A stretch of 64,000 bases of DNA from Albirhodobacter sp048262715 (GCA_048262715.1 JBLXEV010000002.1:310001-374000), one strand, 5' to 3'. Numbered from the stretch's first letter, positions 18,006-27,092 are shown. Program-made: numbers and translations. Notes: generated by a model from the sequence alone, not told the origin.

Positions 18006-18230
18006 ATGCTGGCTTATAAAACCCGTCGCAGGCTCGCGATGCTGGCGCTCGTCGTCGGCTTGCCGCTCTATATTGTCGTCTCGGTCACCATCGTGAACTG
18101 GGCGGAGATGCGCTGGGGCCGGATGCCGATCCTGCTTGAATTGCTGGTCTATGTCGGGCTGGGGGTGCTTTGGGCCTATCCGCTCAAGCCAATTTTCAAA
18201 GGCGTTGGCAAGGAAGATCCCGACGCTTAA
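18006..18230 (+). CDS. DUF2842 small membrane protein
   Basis: 74 aa from the ATG at 18006, with GGGGAGAGAGAG just upstream. It has a basic start (MLAYKTRRR), a hydrophobic helix at about 12-35, a second helix at about 43-62 (LLELLVYVGLGVLWAYPLKP) and a short acidic end (KEDPDA). This matches the DUF2842 family, which is common in alphaproteobacteria and has no known role. It is the only gene between purA and a strong terminator. Confidence 0.85.
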   Translation: MLAYKTRRRLAMLALVVGLPLYIVVSVTIVNWAEMRWGRMPILLELLVYVGLGVLWAYPLKPIFKGVGKEDPDA

Positions 18231-18259
18231 GCGCGGCGTTTTCTTCACCCAGAATATCA

Positions 18260-18289
18260 AAAAGGCGGCGTAACCCTACGCCGCCTTTT
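18260..18289. terminator. Bidirectional terminator
   Basis: A perfect 13-bp stem (AAAAGGCGGCGTA and its complement) with loop ACCC; A- and T-runs flank both sides. It lies between convergent genes (DUF2842 protein on plus, long acidic protein on minus) and can serve both. Confidence 0.92.
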
Positions 18290-18309
18290 GAATTTTTATG
18301 CGTGGGAGG

Positions 18310-20991
18310 TTATGCCCCCGCGCGCCGTGCCTCTTTGAAGAAGCGCGATGTCTCGGTGATCGCGAATTGGCCGCGTTTGACCTTCTCGATCTTGCCTTCG
18401 CGCAACAGCGCCCCGAAGGAGCGCAGCCCCGCTTCGCGGTCATAGCGCGATTGGCCGGTGAGGGCCGCGACCTTGCGGATGATCTGCGGGCGCGAGAAAT
18501 GCGGACGGCCCTCGATCCCCTCGGAATAGGCAGCGGCAGCCTCCAACAGATCGGCAAGACCTGTCGCGCCGAGCTTTTCGGCAAACTCGGCGAAGTCATC
18601 TTGCTGGGCGTTCGCAGCACCTGCGCGGGGGCTCTCCTCCACGGTGTCCTCATCCTCTTGCGCGGCCTCAATCCGCGCCGCGAGATCCGCGGCGGAAATC
18701 CGGCGCGGGCGCACGGGCGCGGTGCTGCGCGGTTGCGCCTCATCGACACGCTGCTCAGAGACCAGCATCAACGGCGCGGGTTTGGCGGGCACACGTTCGG
18801 GGCGCGCGGTCGTTGCGCCAGACGGCAGGGCGACGCCCGCCGCATCGGGACGGCGCGGCCGCACGGCGCGAGTCAAATCGGCGCGGTAGGCGACGGTTGT
18901 ATCGACCTCTGCCTCCGTCTTGCCCTCGCTGGCGCGCATCTTGCGATCGGCAACCGTGGCGGCCACGGCGGCTTTGAGATGGGCAATCGCTGAGAAGCGG
19001 CGGCGGTTTTCAGGGCGCTCGATCTTGGTATTGGCCTCGTCCATCAGGCGCGAGACATCGGAGCTCCCCTCATCAATCGGCTCGTCCGTCAGTACGCGCG
19101 CCGCTTCCGTCCGCGTTGCGGCCATCGGAAGGTTGGCCGCGCCGTCAGAGCGGGTGTCTTCGGCGCGCGCGTTGCCCGTCTCTGCGGCCCGATTTTCCGC
19201 ACCCTCTTCGGGCGCATCCCAATCCCCTTCGAGGGCGGCCAGTTCTTCGGCCAAGGCCTTCTCTGCATCCGCACTCAACCCAGATGCATCTGAGACGCGG
19301 TCAATCACCGTATCAGGGACGATATCTGTGACAATCTCGATCTCTTGTTCAATCTCCGGCATGTTCGCGGCGCTCGGCTCACGCGGCACGCCCGAAAGCT
19401 CGGCGCCAATCGCGGCGAGCAGGGCGTCATCCTCTTGATCCTGCGGCGCAGGCATTGCGACCTGCTGCCTAAGATCCGACGAGGCAGGGCTAACGGTGGC
19501 AGGGCTAACGGTGGCGGGGCCATCGGTGGTGGGGCGCGACGCTGCGGCCATCACCGATTGGATGCTGGCATCGGTCTCATCTTGGAGGGCCTGCGGCTCT
19601 ACCGGATGCGTATCGGCGCGGCGCACTTTGATCACGCGGGCGCGGATCCGTGGTGCAGGCGTCTCCGTCAACTCGGCGCGGGGCGTCTCGGAAGAGGGCG
19701 TCTCAGCGGCATGCGCCTCGGCGATGTCCTCCTCTGTGCTCTCCGCCGCCAGCGCCGCCGCGATGGTATCGAGTGTGACTTTATCAGCATTGTGCTGCGC
19801 AGCCGCCTCGACCGGAGTCTCGATGATCAGGTCATCGGACATCAGAGCATCGGCCTCAGACCGGTTCAGGGCGTCGTCCTGTTCCGATACGGTATCTTCG
19901 ACGACGGCCTCACTGGCCGCTGCGATCTCTGCCGCTTCGGCCTCAACGCGTGCTTGTTCGGCAGCGGCGGCCCGTGCAGCGCGGCGGGCGGTGCGGCGCG
20001 CGATCCGCTCGGCGACGTCTTCTTCGTCTTGACGGCGTGCTGCTTCGTTACTTTGCGCCGCCTCATCTTCTTGTGCATCCTCATCAGAGGTCAGATCAAC
20101 TACAGGCAGATCGGCGGAGGGAACCACCGCCTCAGGTGCATCGGCTTCCCTTTCAGTGTCGCCCGCAGGTGCCGTCGCCTCCACCAGGACATCCTCGTCT
20201 TGCTCAATCGGGCCTGCGATATCGAGCTCAAAGCCAAAATCACTCTCCGCCGTGTCCGATTGCGACAGGCGGCTATCGAGGCTCATCGGTGCCTCGGTCT
20301 CAGTGTTTTGGAACCCGAGAATCTGCCCGCTCTCGGCGTGCTGATCCTCGGAGAAGATGACGGAGTCGCGCTCGCGCGCTTGGGCGACAGCGGCGCGGAT
20401 CCGTTGCAGCTTCACCGCAACAGTCTCGACAATAGGCTCCGACACAACAGCCTCGGAAATGGCAGGCGCGGAGACGGTGGGAGCGGCCGCAGCGACAGGC
20501 GTGTTTTGTTGAGGTGACTGCGCGGGCTGCGCCTGAGCAGCGGCAGGCGTCTGTGCGCTGGAGTCATTGCGCGCGGCCAGATGGGAGGTCGCAGCGACAG
20601 AGCGGGCTGGGATCCCGCGTGCGCTCAACTCTTCATCCGTGGCGCCGCTGACGGTGATATCGCGCGCACCAAGCGAGGCGGACGAGAGCGAATCCGCGCC
20701 CTCCATCGCCCCTGAGAGCGTATCTTGCGCGCCCTCGGGGCGCAGCACGACGCCATTGCCATTGGAATTGATCTTTGCCTCAACGCGGCGATGGATTTCG
20801 CGTTCCGCGATCCGGTGCAGCATTTCAGCGTCCGGCGTGGGGGGCTCGGCACCAAAATACCGATCATCCGCCGCCAGATCGCGGAAATACTCCGCAATCG
20901 CCTTCATCGTCGAGAACGGCTCATCGAACCCTTCCAACGTGCAGGAAAATGTCCCGTAAGACACGGTGAGAATATTACTTCCACCAACCAT
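18310..20991 (-). CDS. Long acidic low-complexity protein of unknown function
   Basis: 893 aa from the ATG at 20991; an in-frame ATG at 21117 lacks support and would shorten the gap to the divergent gene. Three parts can be seen. An ordered N-terminal block of about 75 residues starts MVGGSNILTVSYGTFSCTL. A very long middle is rich in Ala, Glu, Asp, Ser and Thr and should be disordered. The last ~95 residues look ordered (KLGATGLADLLEAAAAYSEG, then SRPQIIRKVAAL, then KIEKVKRGQFAIT), with a helix-helix-wing pattern that resembles a winged helix. There is no signal peptide or membrane helix. I do not recognise a function. A short tandem repeat (PATVSPATVSPA) sits in the middle part. Confidence 0.8.
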   Translation of the reverse strand: MVGGSNILTVSYGTFSCTLEGFDEPFSTMKAIAEYFRDLAADDRYFGAEPPTPDAEMLHRIAEREIHRRVEAKINSNGNGVVLRPEGAQDTLSGAMEGADSLSSASLGARDITVSGATDEELSARGIPARSVAATSHLAARNDSSAQTPAAAQAQPAQSPQQNTPVAAAAPTVSAPAISEAVVSEPIVETVAVKLQRIRAAVAQARERDSVIFSEDQHAESGQILGFQNTETEAPMSLDSRLSQSDTAESDFGFELDIAGPIEQDEDVLVEATAPAGDTEREADAPEAVVPSADLPVVDLTSDEDAQEDEAAQSNEAARRQDEEDVAERIARRTARRAARAAAAEQARVEAEAAEIAAASEAVVEDTVSEQDDALNRSEADALMSDDLIIETPVEAAAQHNADKVTLDTIAAALAAESTEEDIAEAHAAETPSSETPRAELTETPAPRIRARVIKVRRADTHPVEPQALQDETDASIQSVMAAASRPTTDGPATVSPATVSPASSDLRQQVAMPAPQDQEDDALLAAIGAELSGVPREPSAANMPEIEQEIEIVTDIVPDTVIDRVSDASGLSADAEKALAEELAALEGDWDAPEEGAENRAAETGNARAEDTRSDGAANLPMAATRTEAARVLTDEPIDEGSSDVSRLMDEANTKIERPENRRRFSAIAHLKAAVAATVADRKMRASEGKTEAEVDTTVAYRADLTRAVRPRRPDAAGVALPSGATTARPERVPAKPAPLMLVSEQRVDEAQPRSTAPVRPRRISAADLAARIEAAQEDEDTVEESPRAGAANAQQDDFAEFAEKLGATGLADLLEAAAAYSEGIEGRPHFSRPQIIRKVAALTGQSRYDREAGLRSFGALLREGKIEKVKRGQFAITETSRFFKEARRAGA

Positions 20992-21133
20992 GGAACGCTC
21001 TCTTTCTTTTGACCCAGTGCCTGCACCATCATCCTTAACTGGTTCTTTAACGTGAACGAAATGCGGCAAGATCGGGGCAATTTCAGGTATTTCACTGTGG
21101 TCTGTCGCCGCAATCACGGGTAATTCTGCGCAT

Positions 21134-21784
21134 ATGGAAACGATTGTCCAATCAAACTATGGCGTGATTTTACTGGGCGGAGGCGGTGCCAGCCAAGCAG
21201 ATCTCGCCTTGGCGCAGCAATTTGGCCGCGATCTGATCTGCGCCGATGGTGGGGCGGATCATGCCTTGGCCTTTGGCTGCACGCCGCGGGCGATTCTCGG
21301 CGATATGGATTCCGCCTCGGAGGGCGCGCGCGCGCTCTGGGCGGACCGTATTCATGTGATCGCCGAGCAAGATAGCACCGATTTCGAGAAATGCCTGATC
21401 CATGTCGAAGCGCCGTTCTATCTTGCGGTAGGGTTCACCGGATTGCGGCTGGATCATACGCTGGCTGCGATGAATGCGCTGGTCTCGCACAAACATCGCC
21501 GGGTGATCCTTTTGGCGCAGGAGGAGGTGATCTTCCGCGCGCCAAACCGCTGCGCGATGGATCTGCCAGCTGGTGCGCGGGTCTCGCTGTTCCCCATGGG
21601 GCCTTGTGCGGGGCGCTCAACGGGGCTGAAATGGCCAATTGACGGGCTGGAGATGTCGCCTGCCGGCCGGATCGGCACCTCGAACGAGGCGCTGGGGCCT
21701 GTCACGTTGGAGATGGAGGGCGAGATGCTGGTGATGATCGAGCGTGCGCATCTGTTCCAAGCCTTGCGCGCCTTGGCCGATTAG
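21134..21784 (+). CDS. Thiamine pyrophosphokinase
   Basis: 216 aa. It makes thiamine diphosphate from thiamine and ATP. The N-terminal half has the family pattern LLGGGGASQADL, CADGGADHAL and LGDMDS (the acidic metal site), followed by DSTDFEKCL. The C-terminal beta-domain closes the active site. It is divergent from the long acidic protein, with 142 bp between the starts. No TPP riboswitch was recognised in that gap. Confidence 0.88.
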   Translation: METIVQSNYGVILLGGGGASQADLALAQQFGRDLICADGGADHALAFGCTPRAILGDMDSASEGARALWADRIHVIAEQDSTDFEKCLIHVEAPFYLAVGFTGLRLDHTLAAMNALVSHKHRRVILLAQEEVIFRAPNRCAMDLPAGARVSLFPMGPCAGRSTGLKWPIDGLEMSPAGRIGTSNEALGPVTLEMEGEMLVMIERAHLFQALRALAD

Positions 21785-21791
21785 GTGAGGG

Positions 21792-21816
21792 GCCCGCGCG
21801 CGGATCGCGCACGGGC
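21792..21816. terminator. Hairpin between convergent genes (possible terminator)
   Basis: GCCCG-C-GCGCG pairs with CGCGC-A-CGGGC around a GAT loop: ten pairs with one mismatch. It lies between thiamine pyrophosphokinase (ends 21784) and the MFS gene (ends 21827). No T-run follows, so efficiency is uncertain. Confidence 0.5.
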
Positions 21817-21826
21817 AGGGGTGTGA

Positions 21827-23032
21827 TTACACCGGGTTGGTGCGGCGCATCAGCGCCAGCGCGATGCACGAGCACACCAACACGCCAGCGGCGGCGGGCA
21901 CTGGGGTGCCGTTGAACATCAGCCCGATGGGGGCCGCGATCAGCACCGCCCCCACCGTGGAGAGCCCCGCGATGATCGAGGCGGCCATCCCCGCGACATG
22001 GCCCATATATTGCATCGCCAGCGCATTGAGATTGCCGAAGGTGATGCCCGCCATGAAGAACACCGAGACCGACCAGATGAAATAGGCGGGGAATTTCAGC
22101 GCCTCTGGCAGCAGATCCCCCAGCACCAGCACGAGATAGACCGCGACAATGGCGATTTGCCCGAGATAGGCCCAAGTCACCAGTTTGCGCATCCCCAGCC
22201 GCAGCACCGTCATCGAGTTGATCACCGTGGCCGAAGCCGCCAGCAGCGCCATCAGCGCGAACCACAGCGGGAAGCTATCGGCCATATCAAAAATCTCGTC
22301 ATAGATCTGCTGCGAGGAGGAGAGCAGCGCAAACATCTGCCCGAAGCCCAAGGTCATCACCAGCGTGAACAGACGGACATCGCGGTTCGAGCAGACCTCT
22401 TTCGCCGCCGCAAGCAGCGGCGTGAATTCCAGCTTGCGGCGGTTCTCCGGCGCAAGGGTTTCAGGCTGGCGCAGACCGAGCCACGAGAGCGTCACCACCG
22501 CGATCAGCACGAAGAACCAGAACACGCCATGCCAGCCCGCAAAACTCGCGATCAGCTTGCCAATCGACGGGGCCACCGCAGGGGCCAGCATGAACACCAT
22601 CATGATGAACGAGGTCACCCGCGCCATCTCGCGCCCCGAGAACCGATCCCGCACCAGCGCGACGGAGACCACGCGCGGCCCCGCAACGCCCAAGCCTTGC
22701 ACGAAGCGTGCGATCAACAGCCATTCGAGGCTTTGCGCGAAAACGGCGGCCACGGAGCCAAGAATATAAAGGCCCATCGTCCAACCGATCGTCGCCTTAC
22801 GGCCAATCGCATCGGAAATCGGGCCAACGAACAACACGCCCGCGCCCATGCCCAGCACAAAGATCGTCAACACAAGTTGGACGCGGTTGACATCATGGGG
22901 CGAAAACTCCGCCGCAATATCGGGGAGTGAGGGCAGCATCGCATCAATGGATAGCGCAACCGTGGCCGTCGTCAGGGCCATCAGCGCGGTGAATTCGGCA
23001 AGGCCGAGGGGTTTGGTAGGTCGAAACAGCAT
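21827..23032 (-). CDS. Bcr/CflA-type multidrug efflux MFS transporter
   Basis: 401 aa from the ATG at 23032 (a TTG directly before it is less likely). It has twelve hydrophobic segments, a start typical of the Bcr/CflA group (DAMLPSLPDIAAEF after helix 1), and the loop 2-3 motif GPISDAIGRK. It is a proton-driven drug or metabolite exporter in the inner membrane. It is the last of three minus-strand genes (acyl-CoA synthetase, FrnE-like protein, this one), though the 187-bp gap before it could hold its own promoter. Confidence 0.88.
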   Translation of the reverse strand: MLFRPTKPLGLAEFTALMALTTATVALSIDAMLPSLPDIAAEFSPHDVNRVQLVLTIFVLGMGAGVLFVGPISDAIGRKATIGWTMGLYILGSVAAVFAQSLEWLLIARFVQGLGVAGPRVVSVALVRDRFSGREMARVTSFIMMVFMLAPAVAPSIGKLIASFAGWHGVFWFFVLIAVVTLSWLGLRQPETLAPENRRKLEFTPLLAAAKEVCSNRDVRLFTLVMTLGFGQMFALLSSSQQIYDEIFDMADSFPLWFALMALLAASATVINSMTVLRLGMRKLVTWAYLGQIAIVAVYLVLVLGDLLPEALKFPAYFIWSVSVFFMAGITFGNLNALAMQYMGHVAGMAASIIAGLSTVGAVLIAAPIGLMFNGTPVPAAAGVLVCSCIALALMRRTNPV

Positions 23033-23222
23033 CAATCGGCTTTCTTAGAATTATACTGAACAGCGCAGGCCCGCCGTGGCAGGGGATGCGGTCAAATCAG
23101 CAAGATGATCCCCAAAATGGGGGAATTACGGATAATCGAAGCGGTGTAGCCGAGGCCAGCAACAGGGTGAACCTCGTTTTGCCACGCGCGGATGACCGTT
23201 TGATGATCCGCGCTGCGGCCTG

Positions 23223-23879
23223 TTAGCGTTCGGAAGTCCCTTCGCCTTGGGTCAGCGCGCTCAAATCGGCCAAGACCTCCCGCCAAAGGGCGACAGGCTG
23301 CGCGCCGGAAATCGCATGGGCATTGTCGAGGATAAAGGTCGGCACGGCGGAGATCCCACGCTCGCGCGCATGGGCTTCGCGGGCGGTGAGCGCCTCGATA
23401 TCGGCATCGGTGGGCAGCAAACGCTCCGCGACCGCAGGATCAAGCCCCGCGCGCTCGAACAGTTCAATCAGCGTTTTAGGATCGCCAATATCGCGCCCTT
23501 CGGCCCAATAGGCGGCCATCAGGATTTCCGACATCTCGGTGCCGCGTTGCTCCAGCGCCGCCCAATGCACGAGGCGATGTGCATCGAGGGTGTTGGGCAT
23601 CCGCTTGATCGCGGCGAGATCCATCGGCAGGTCAATCTCCGCCGCCATTTTCAGGATCGGGACATGCGCTTCCACCGCGCGTGCTTTCGAGCCGAACAGC
23701 CCTTCGAGATAGGCGCGGCGCTCGATCCCGCCCTTCGCCATCTGCGGGTTGAGCTGGAACGGCTGCCAATGGATCTCGAACGGGCTTTGCGGCACGTCTT
23801 TGAGGGCGTGGCGCAGATTGCCCAAGCCAATATAGCAAAACGGGCAGACCGGATCTGAGAAAATATCGAGGGAAATCAT
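23223..23879 (-). CDS. DsbA-family oxidoreductase, FrnE-like
   Basis: 218 aa from the ATG at 23879. A thioredoxin-fold protein with the redox motif CPFC (DPVCPFCYIG, about 9-18) and a helical insertion, of the FrnE/2-hydroxychromene-2-carboxylate isomerase-like group. It has no signal peptide, so it acts in the cytoplasm as a disulfide isomerase or oxidoreductase. It follows the acyl-CoA synthetase gene by 48 bp on the same strand. Its target is unknown. Confidence 0.88.
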   Translation of the reverse strand: MISLDIFSDPVCPFCYIGLGNLRHALKDVPQSPFEIHWQPFQLNPQMAKGGIERRAYLEGLFGSKARAVEAHVPILKMAAEIDLPMDLAAIKRMPNTLDAHRLVHWAALEQRGTEMSEILMAAYWAEGRDIGDPKTLIELFERAGLDPAVAERLLPTDADIEALTAREAHARERGISAVPTFILDNAHAISGAQPVALWREVLADLSALTQGEGTSER

Positions 23880-23927
23880 ATCTGTCCTTTCAAAGCTGCC
23901 GCTTGAGGGCACGCGGTCGGGCTTGTC

Positions 23928-25589
23928 CTATGTGTCATGTCGCGGAAGCGTCTGAGGGGCGTCCCCATGATCAGCCTCGGTCGTCGTGGTGTGCAGTGCA
24001 GTCGCAAGCGCGCGGGCCAAGGCGCGGCGATCCAGCTTGCCATTGGCATTGCGGGGCAGGGTGTCTTGCCGCAGATAGGCGCGGGGCTGCTTGTAGCGGG
24101 CAAGATCGCGCGCGGCCAAGGCCTCAAATGCCGCGATCTCCGCCGCGCCAGTATAGGCCAGCGCGATCACGCTCACCTCCGGCTTGACCTCCAAGACCAA
24201 GGCCGCGACATCGCCTGCCTCCGGCAGAGCGCCCAGCACCGCCTCCACCTCCAAAGGCGAGACGCGGAACCCGCCCGCATTCATCAAATCATCGGCGCGG
24301 CCCAGATAGCGCACAGCGCCGGTCTCGGCGCCCGTCTCGGCCTCGCGCGCGATCATATCACCGGTGCAGAACCAATCGCCGTCATACCGCGCGGCGCTCT
24401 CGTCGGGTGCGCCATAATAGCCCAGAAACATCCCCTGATCCGCGCGGTGGATCACCAGCTCGCCCGTGATCGGAACGCCCGAGATCGGATCGCCGGTGAT
24501 CGGAGTGGCTGTGGCCTCCAGCGGGGTAATCTCACCGCTCTCGGATCTGATCCCCAGCTTGCGGCCCTCTTGCGGCCAACCAATCGTGCCTGTCGGGGCG
24601 GGCCGAGCGGGCGCACCGGAGAGGAAGGTGGAGCATTCCGACATGCCGAGCGCCTGATGCACCAATGTGCCGCTGGCCTCTTGCCATGCGGCGCTCAGGC
24701 TGGGCGACATCGCCTCGCCCGCCGAAAGCCCGTGGCGCAGCTTGGGCGCGTCGATCTTCGCGTGATGCTTGAGGATCTGGCGGTACACCCCTGGTGCAGC
24801 GGCAAAGATCGTCGCGTCAAACCGCTTGAGCAGCAAGGGGATCATCCGGGGTTCGACGCTGGGATGCGGGATCAGCGCGGTGGCGCCGATGCTCCAAGGA
24901 TCGAGAAGTCCTGTGCCGAGCGTATAGGTCCAGTTGAACGCGCCCGCGTGTAAGATCCTGTCGCTCTCGCGCAGACCATACCAGCCCTCTACCATCATCC
25001 GCCGCGCCCAGATCGCGCGATGCGCATGCATCACCGCGCGCGGCTGGCCGGAGGTGCCCGACGTATAAACCATATAGGCCAAGCGCTCGGGGTCGCCCAT
25101 GGCATACGCCGCGGGCGGCAGATCCGCCATAGCGCGCAGATCTGTTAAATTGAGGCTTGGCAGATCCCCTTGCGGCAGCGCGATCCCATCCCCCGCGATC
25201 ACCAGATCGGGGCGCAGGCCCGCGGCCATTTTGGAAATTTCCGCCTCTGTGAGCTGCGCGGAGGTCGGCACGGGGACATAGCCCGCCGCAATTGCACCGA
25301 GGAAGGCCACGGGAAATTCCGGCCCATTGCCCAAACGCAGCAGGATCTTCGCGCCGGACGGCAGGCCGAGCTGCATAAGGCCTGTGGCGGTTCCGCGCAC
25401 CGCCGCCTCCAGCCGCCCGAAAGACCAGCGCTCCGCGCCCGAGGGCCGGACGATTTGCAGCGCCATTTTTTCCGGCGTCCGGGCTGCGGATGCCAGAACA
25501 TAGGCCGCGAGATTGAACGGCTGCGGGCAGGGGGAGACATGAGGCGCAACGGGGGGCACGGGGCCAGACCCAGAGTGGACAGTGTGCAT
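23928..25589 (-). CDS. AMP-dependent acyl-CoA synthetase (benzoate-CoA-ligase-like)
   Basis: 553 aa. It is of the ANL superfamily and activates a carboxylic acid with ATP to an acyl-adenylate and then acyl-CoA. The P-loop YTSGTSGQPR (about 186-195), a GMSECSTF-type A5 motif, YDGDWFCTGD and the late catalytic Lys in NANGKLDRR are present. The layout is close to benzoate/aminobenzoate-CoA ligases, but the acid cannot be named. A strong AGGAG site precedes the ATG. It is divergent from an XRE-cupin regulator 72 bp away, which probably controls it. Confidence 0.88.
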   Translation of the reverse strand: MHTVHSGSGPVPPVAPHVSPCPQPFNLAAYVLASAARTPEKMALQIVRPSGAERWSFGRLEAAVRGTATGLMQLGLPSGAKILLRLGNGPEFPVAFLGAIAAGYVPVPTSAQLTEAEISKMAAGLRPDLVIAGDGIALPQGDLPSLNLTDLRAMADLPPAAYAMGDPERLAYMVYTSGTSGQPRAVMHAHRAIWARRMMVEGWYGLRESDRILHAGAFNWTYTLGTGLLDPWSIGATALIPHPSVEPRMIPLLLKRFDATIFAAAPGVYRQILKHHAKIDAPKLRHGLSAGEAMSPSLSAAWQEASGTLVHQALGMSECSTFLSGAPARPAPTGTIGWPQEGRKLGIRSESGEITPLEATATPITGDPISGVPITGELVIHRADQGMFLGYYGAPDESAARYDGDWFCTGDMIAREAETGAETGAVRYLGRADDLMNAGGFRVSPLEVEAVLGALPEAGDVAALVLEVKPEVSVIALAYTGAAEIAAFEALAARDLARYKQPRAYLRQDTLPRNANGKLDRRALARALATALHTTTTEADHGDAPQTLPRHDT

Positions 25590-25661
25590 AGCTCCTGCTA
25601 CCGCTGTGCGGATGAGCTTTCAAGCCTCCTGCGCGCAGGGGGCGTTGTGCACCCATGCAGG

Positions 25662-26297
25662 ATGAGCCGAGAGATGCCCGAGAGTAACCAGCCGAAAATC
25701 CTGCGGATCGCACGCGAGGGGACGCCCGACCACCTGCCCGAACCTGTCGATCTGGCGGCCCGCGTCCGCGAGTTGCGCAAGGCACGCGGCTGGACGCTGG
25801 AACAGGCCGCAGGGCAGGCGGGCCTCGCGCGCTCCACGCTGTCCAAAATCGAAAACGGGCAGATGTCGCCGACGTTTGATGCGCTCAAAAAGCTGGCCGA
25901 AGGCTTGGGGATTTCGGTGCCGCAGCTATTCACCCCGCCCTCACGCGGGCAGGTCACGGGCCGGATGGTGGTGACGAAATCCGGCGAGGGCGCGACACAG
26001 ATCACCACGACCTACGAGCACGAACTCCTCGCGGGGCCGCTGACGCGCAAAAAGATGCTGCCCTACCGCGCCCGCATCCGCGCCCGCAGCTTTGAGGAAT
26101 TCGGCGGATGGGTGCGCCATGACGGGGAAGAGTTTCTCTATGTGCTCACTGGCACCGTGCGACTCTTCACCGAATTCTATGAGCCGATGGACCTTAAACG
26201 CGGCGACAGCGCCTATTACGATGCGAGCCAAGGCCATAACCTGATCTCCACCTCGCAAGAAGACGCGACAGTGCTATGGGTCACGTCCCTCGAATAG
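25662..26297 (+). CDS. XRE-family regulator with C-terminal cupin domain
   Basis: 211 aa from the ATG at 25662; ATG at 25674 (207 aa) is equally possible, since neither has a strong ribosome site. An XRE helix-turn-helix (LRKARGWTLEQAAGQAGLAR, then STLSKIENGQMSPT) is followed by a cupin barrel (HDGEEFLYVLTGTVRLF, then LKRGDSAYYDASQGHN). This class senses small molecules through the cupin and often controls the neighbouring catabolic gene, here the divergent acyl-CoA synthetase. Confidence 0.88.
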   Translation: MSREMPESNQPKILRIAREGTPDHLPEPVDLAARVRELRKARGWTLEQAAGQAGLARSTLSKIENGQMSPTFDALKKLAEGLGISVPQLFTPPSRGQVTGRMVVTKSGEGATQITTTYEHELLAGPLTRKKMLPYRARIRARSFEEFGGWVRHDGEEFLYVLTGTVRLFTEFYEPMDLKRGDSAYYDASQGHNLISTSQEDATVLWVTSLE

Positions 26298-26353
26298 CAT
26301 CTGGGCTTTGCTGCGGCCTTAAAATACGGCGCTCTGCGCGGCAACGCCAGCCT

Positions 26354-26529
26354 GGGGGCTTTGCGCCCCCAACGGGTTTTGGCGCTGCCAAAACCCTCCC
26401 CCCGCAGGATATTTTTAGCAACCAGAAATAGGGCGCACCGCGTATCGGGCGGCAAGCCGCACGCGTCTTGATTCTGGTTGCCCTAAATATCCCGGGGGTG
26501 AATGCGAAGCAGAGGGGGCAGCGCCCCCT
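26354..26529. repeat. Composite inverted-repeat element
   Basis: This gap holds four nested structures. Hairpin 26354-26370 (GGGGGC/GCCCCC). Perfect 10-bp hairpin 26374-26396 (GGGTTTTGGC, loop GCT). A long imperfect dyad whose arms are about 26401-26427 and 26472-26495 (sharing GATATTT and GCAACCAGAA in opposite sense). Hairpin 26513-26529 (AGGGGGC, loop AGC). The layout suggests a dispersed intergenic element of the genome rather than a simple terminator. Confidence 0.7.
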
Positions 26530-26549
26530 GCACCGATTGCCAATGCGCG

Positions 26550-26867
26550 CTAGCTATCATCCCCAAAGCTGGCATCGTCGTCGAATTCGTCGCCATCTTC
26601 GGAGACATATTTCTTCGAGAGCTTGATCGAGTGATTGTCGTGGCGCGGATCCATCACGACGTCTGAGGGCAATTCGCCCATCAGCCATTCGCGAATATCA
26701 TCGCGCGCCTCTAGCAGCTCTTGATCCGAGAGTTTGGCGACATAAGCGATAAACTGGCGCTGATCGCCATCAATATCTTCCAGCTCGGCCTCATCCGCCT
26801 CGGGCCAGCGCTCAATGATCGCATCAAAAAATGCGGGCCAGTTTTCTTCGACATGATGCCATTTCAT
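26550..26867 (-). CDS. Small acidic protein, CsbD-like N-terminus
   Basis: 105 aa from the ATG at 26867, which has GGAGGAGA 7 nt upstream. The first 60 residues (MKWHHVEENWPAFFDAI, then IDGDQRQF) follow the pattern of CsbD/YjbJ stress proteins. The C-terminus is strongly acidic (DEFDDDASFGDDS). It is cytoplasmic by appearance. Similarity to CsbD is by pattern only and the role is unknown. Confidence 0.7.
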   Translation of the reverse strand: MKWHHVEENWPAFFDAIIERWPEADEAELEDIDGDQRQFIAYVAKLSDQELLEARDDIREWLMGELPSDVVMDPRHDNHSIKLSKKYVSEDGDEFDDDASFGDDS

Positions 26868-26981
26868 CAGATGTCTCCTCCGTGCACTCAAGAATGCCTG
26901 ATACGCCATTGTATCAAGACTGCGCCTAAAGCGGCGCTAAGAAAAGGGAAATTTACGGCCTCGCATACGCGATGCGCGGGA

Positions 26982-27092
26982 TCAGAACCAGTTCTGAACC
27001 GTGCGCGCGCCGCCTGTGACATCTTCACCGACGCCTGCAACGGTGTTGCAGCCTGCCAAGGCGAGGGCCATCACGAAAACGAGTTTCTTCAT
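26982..27092 (-). CDS. Entericidin-like small lipoprotein
   Basis: 36 aa: basic start MKKLVF, short hydrophobic stretch, and a lipobox ALAGC with the lipidated Cys at position 15. It then continues NTVAGVGEDVTGGARTVQNW, the conserved body of the EcnA/EcnB (entericidin) family. A GAGG ribosome site lies upstream. These are membrane lipopeptides of uncertain role, named after an antidote/toxin pair in enterobacteria; here only one copy is present, so a toxin-antidote function is not implied. Confidence 0.8.
   Translation of the reverse strand: MKKLVFVMALALAGCNTVAGVGEDVTGGARTVQNWF

Noticed and set aside
19487..19520. Tandem repeat (period 15) in the long acidic protein gene
   Set aside because: It is a two-copy in-frame PATVS repeat inside a low-complexity coding stretch, not a separate element.
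20992..21133. TPP riboswitch before thiamine pyrophosphokinase
   Set aside because: I could not find the conserved thi-box elements in the 142-bp gap.
26982..27092. Entericidin-type toxin-antitoxin pair
   Set aside because: Only one small lipopeptide is present; no second ecn-like frame lies beside it.
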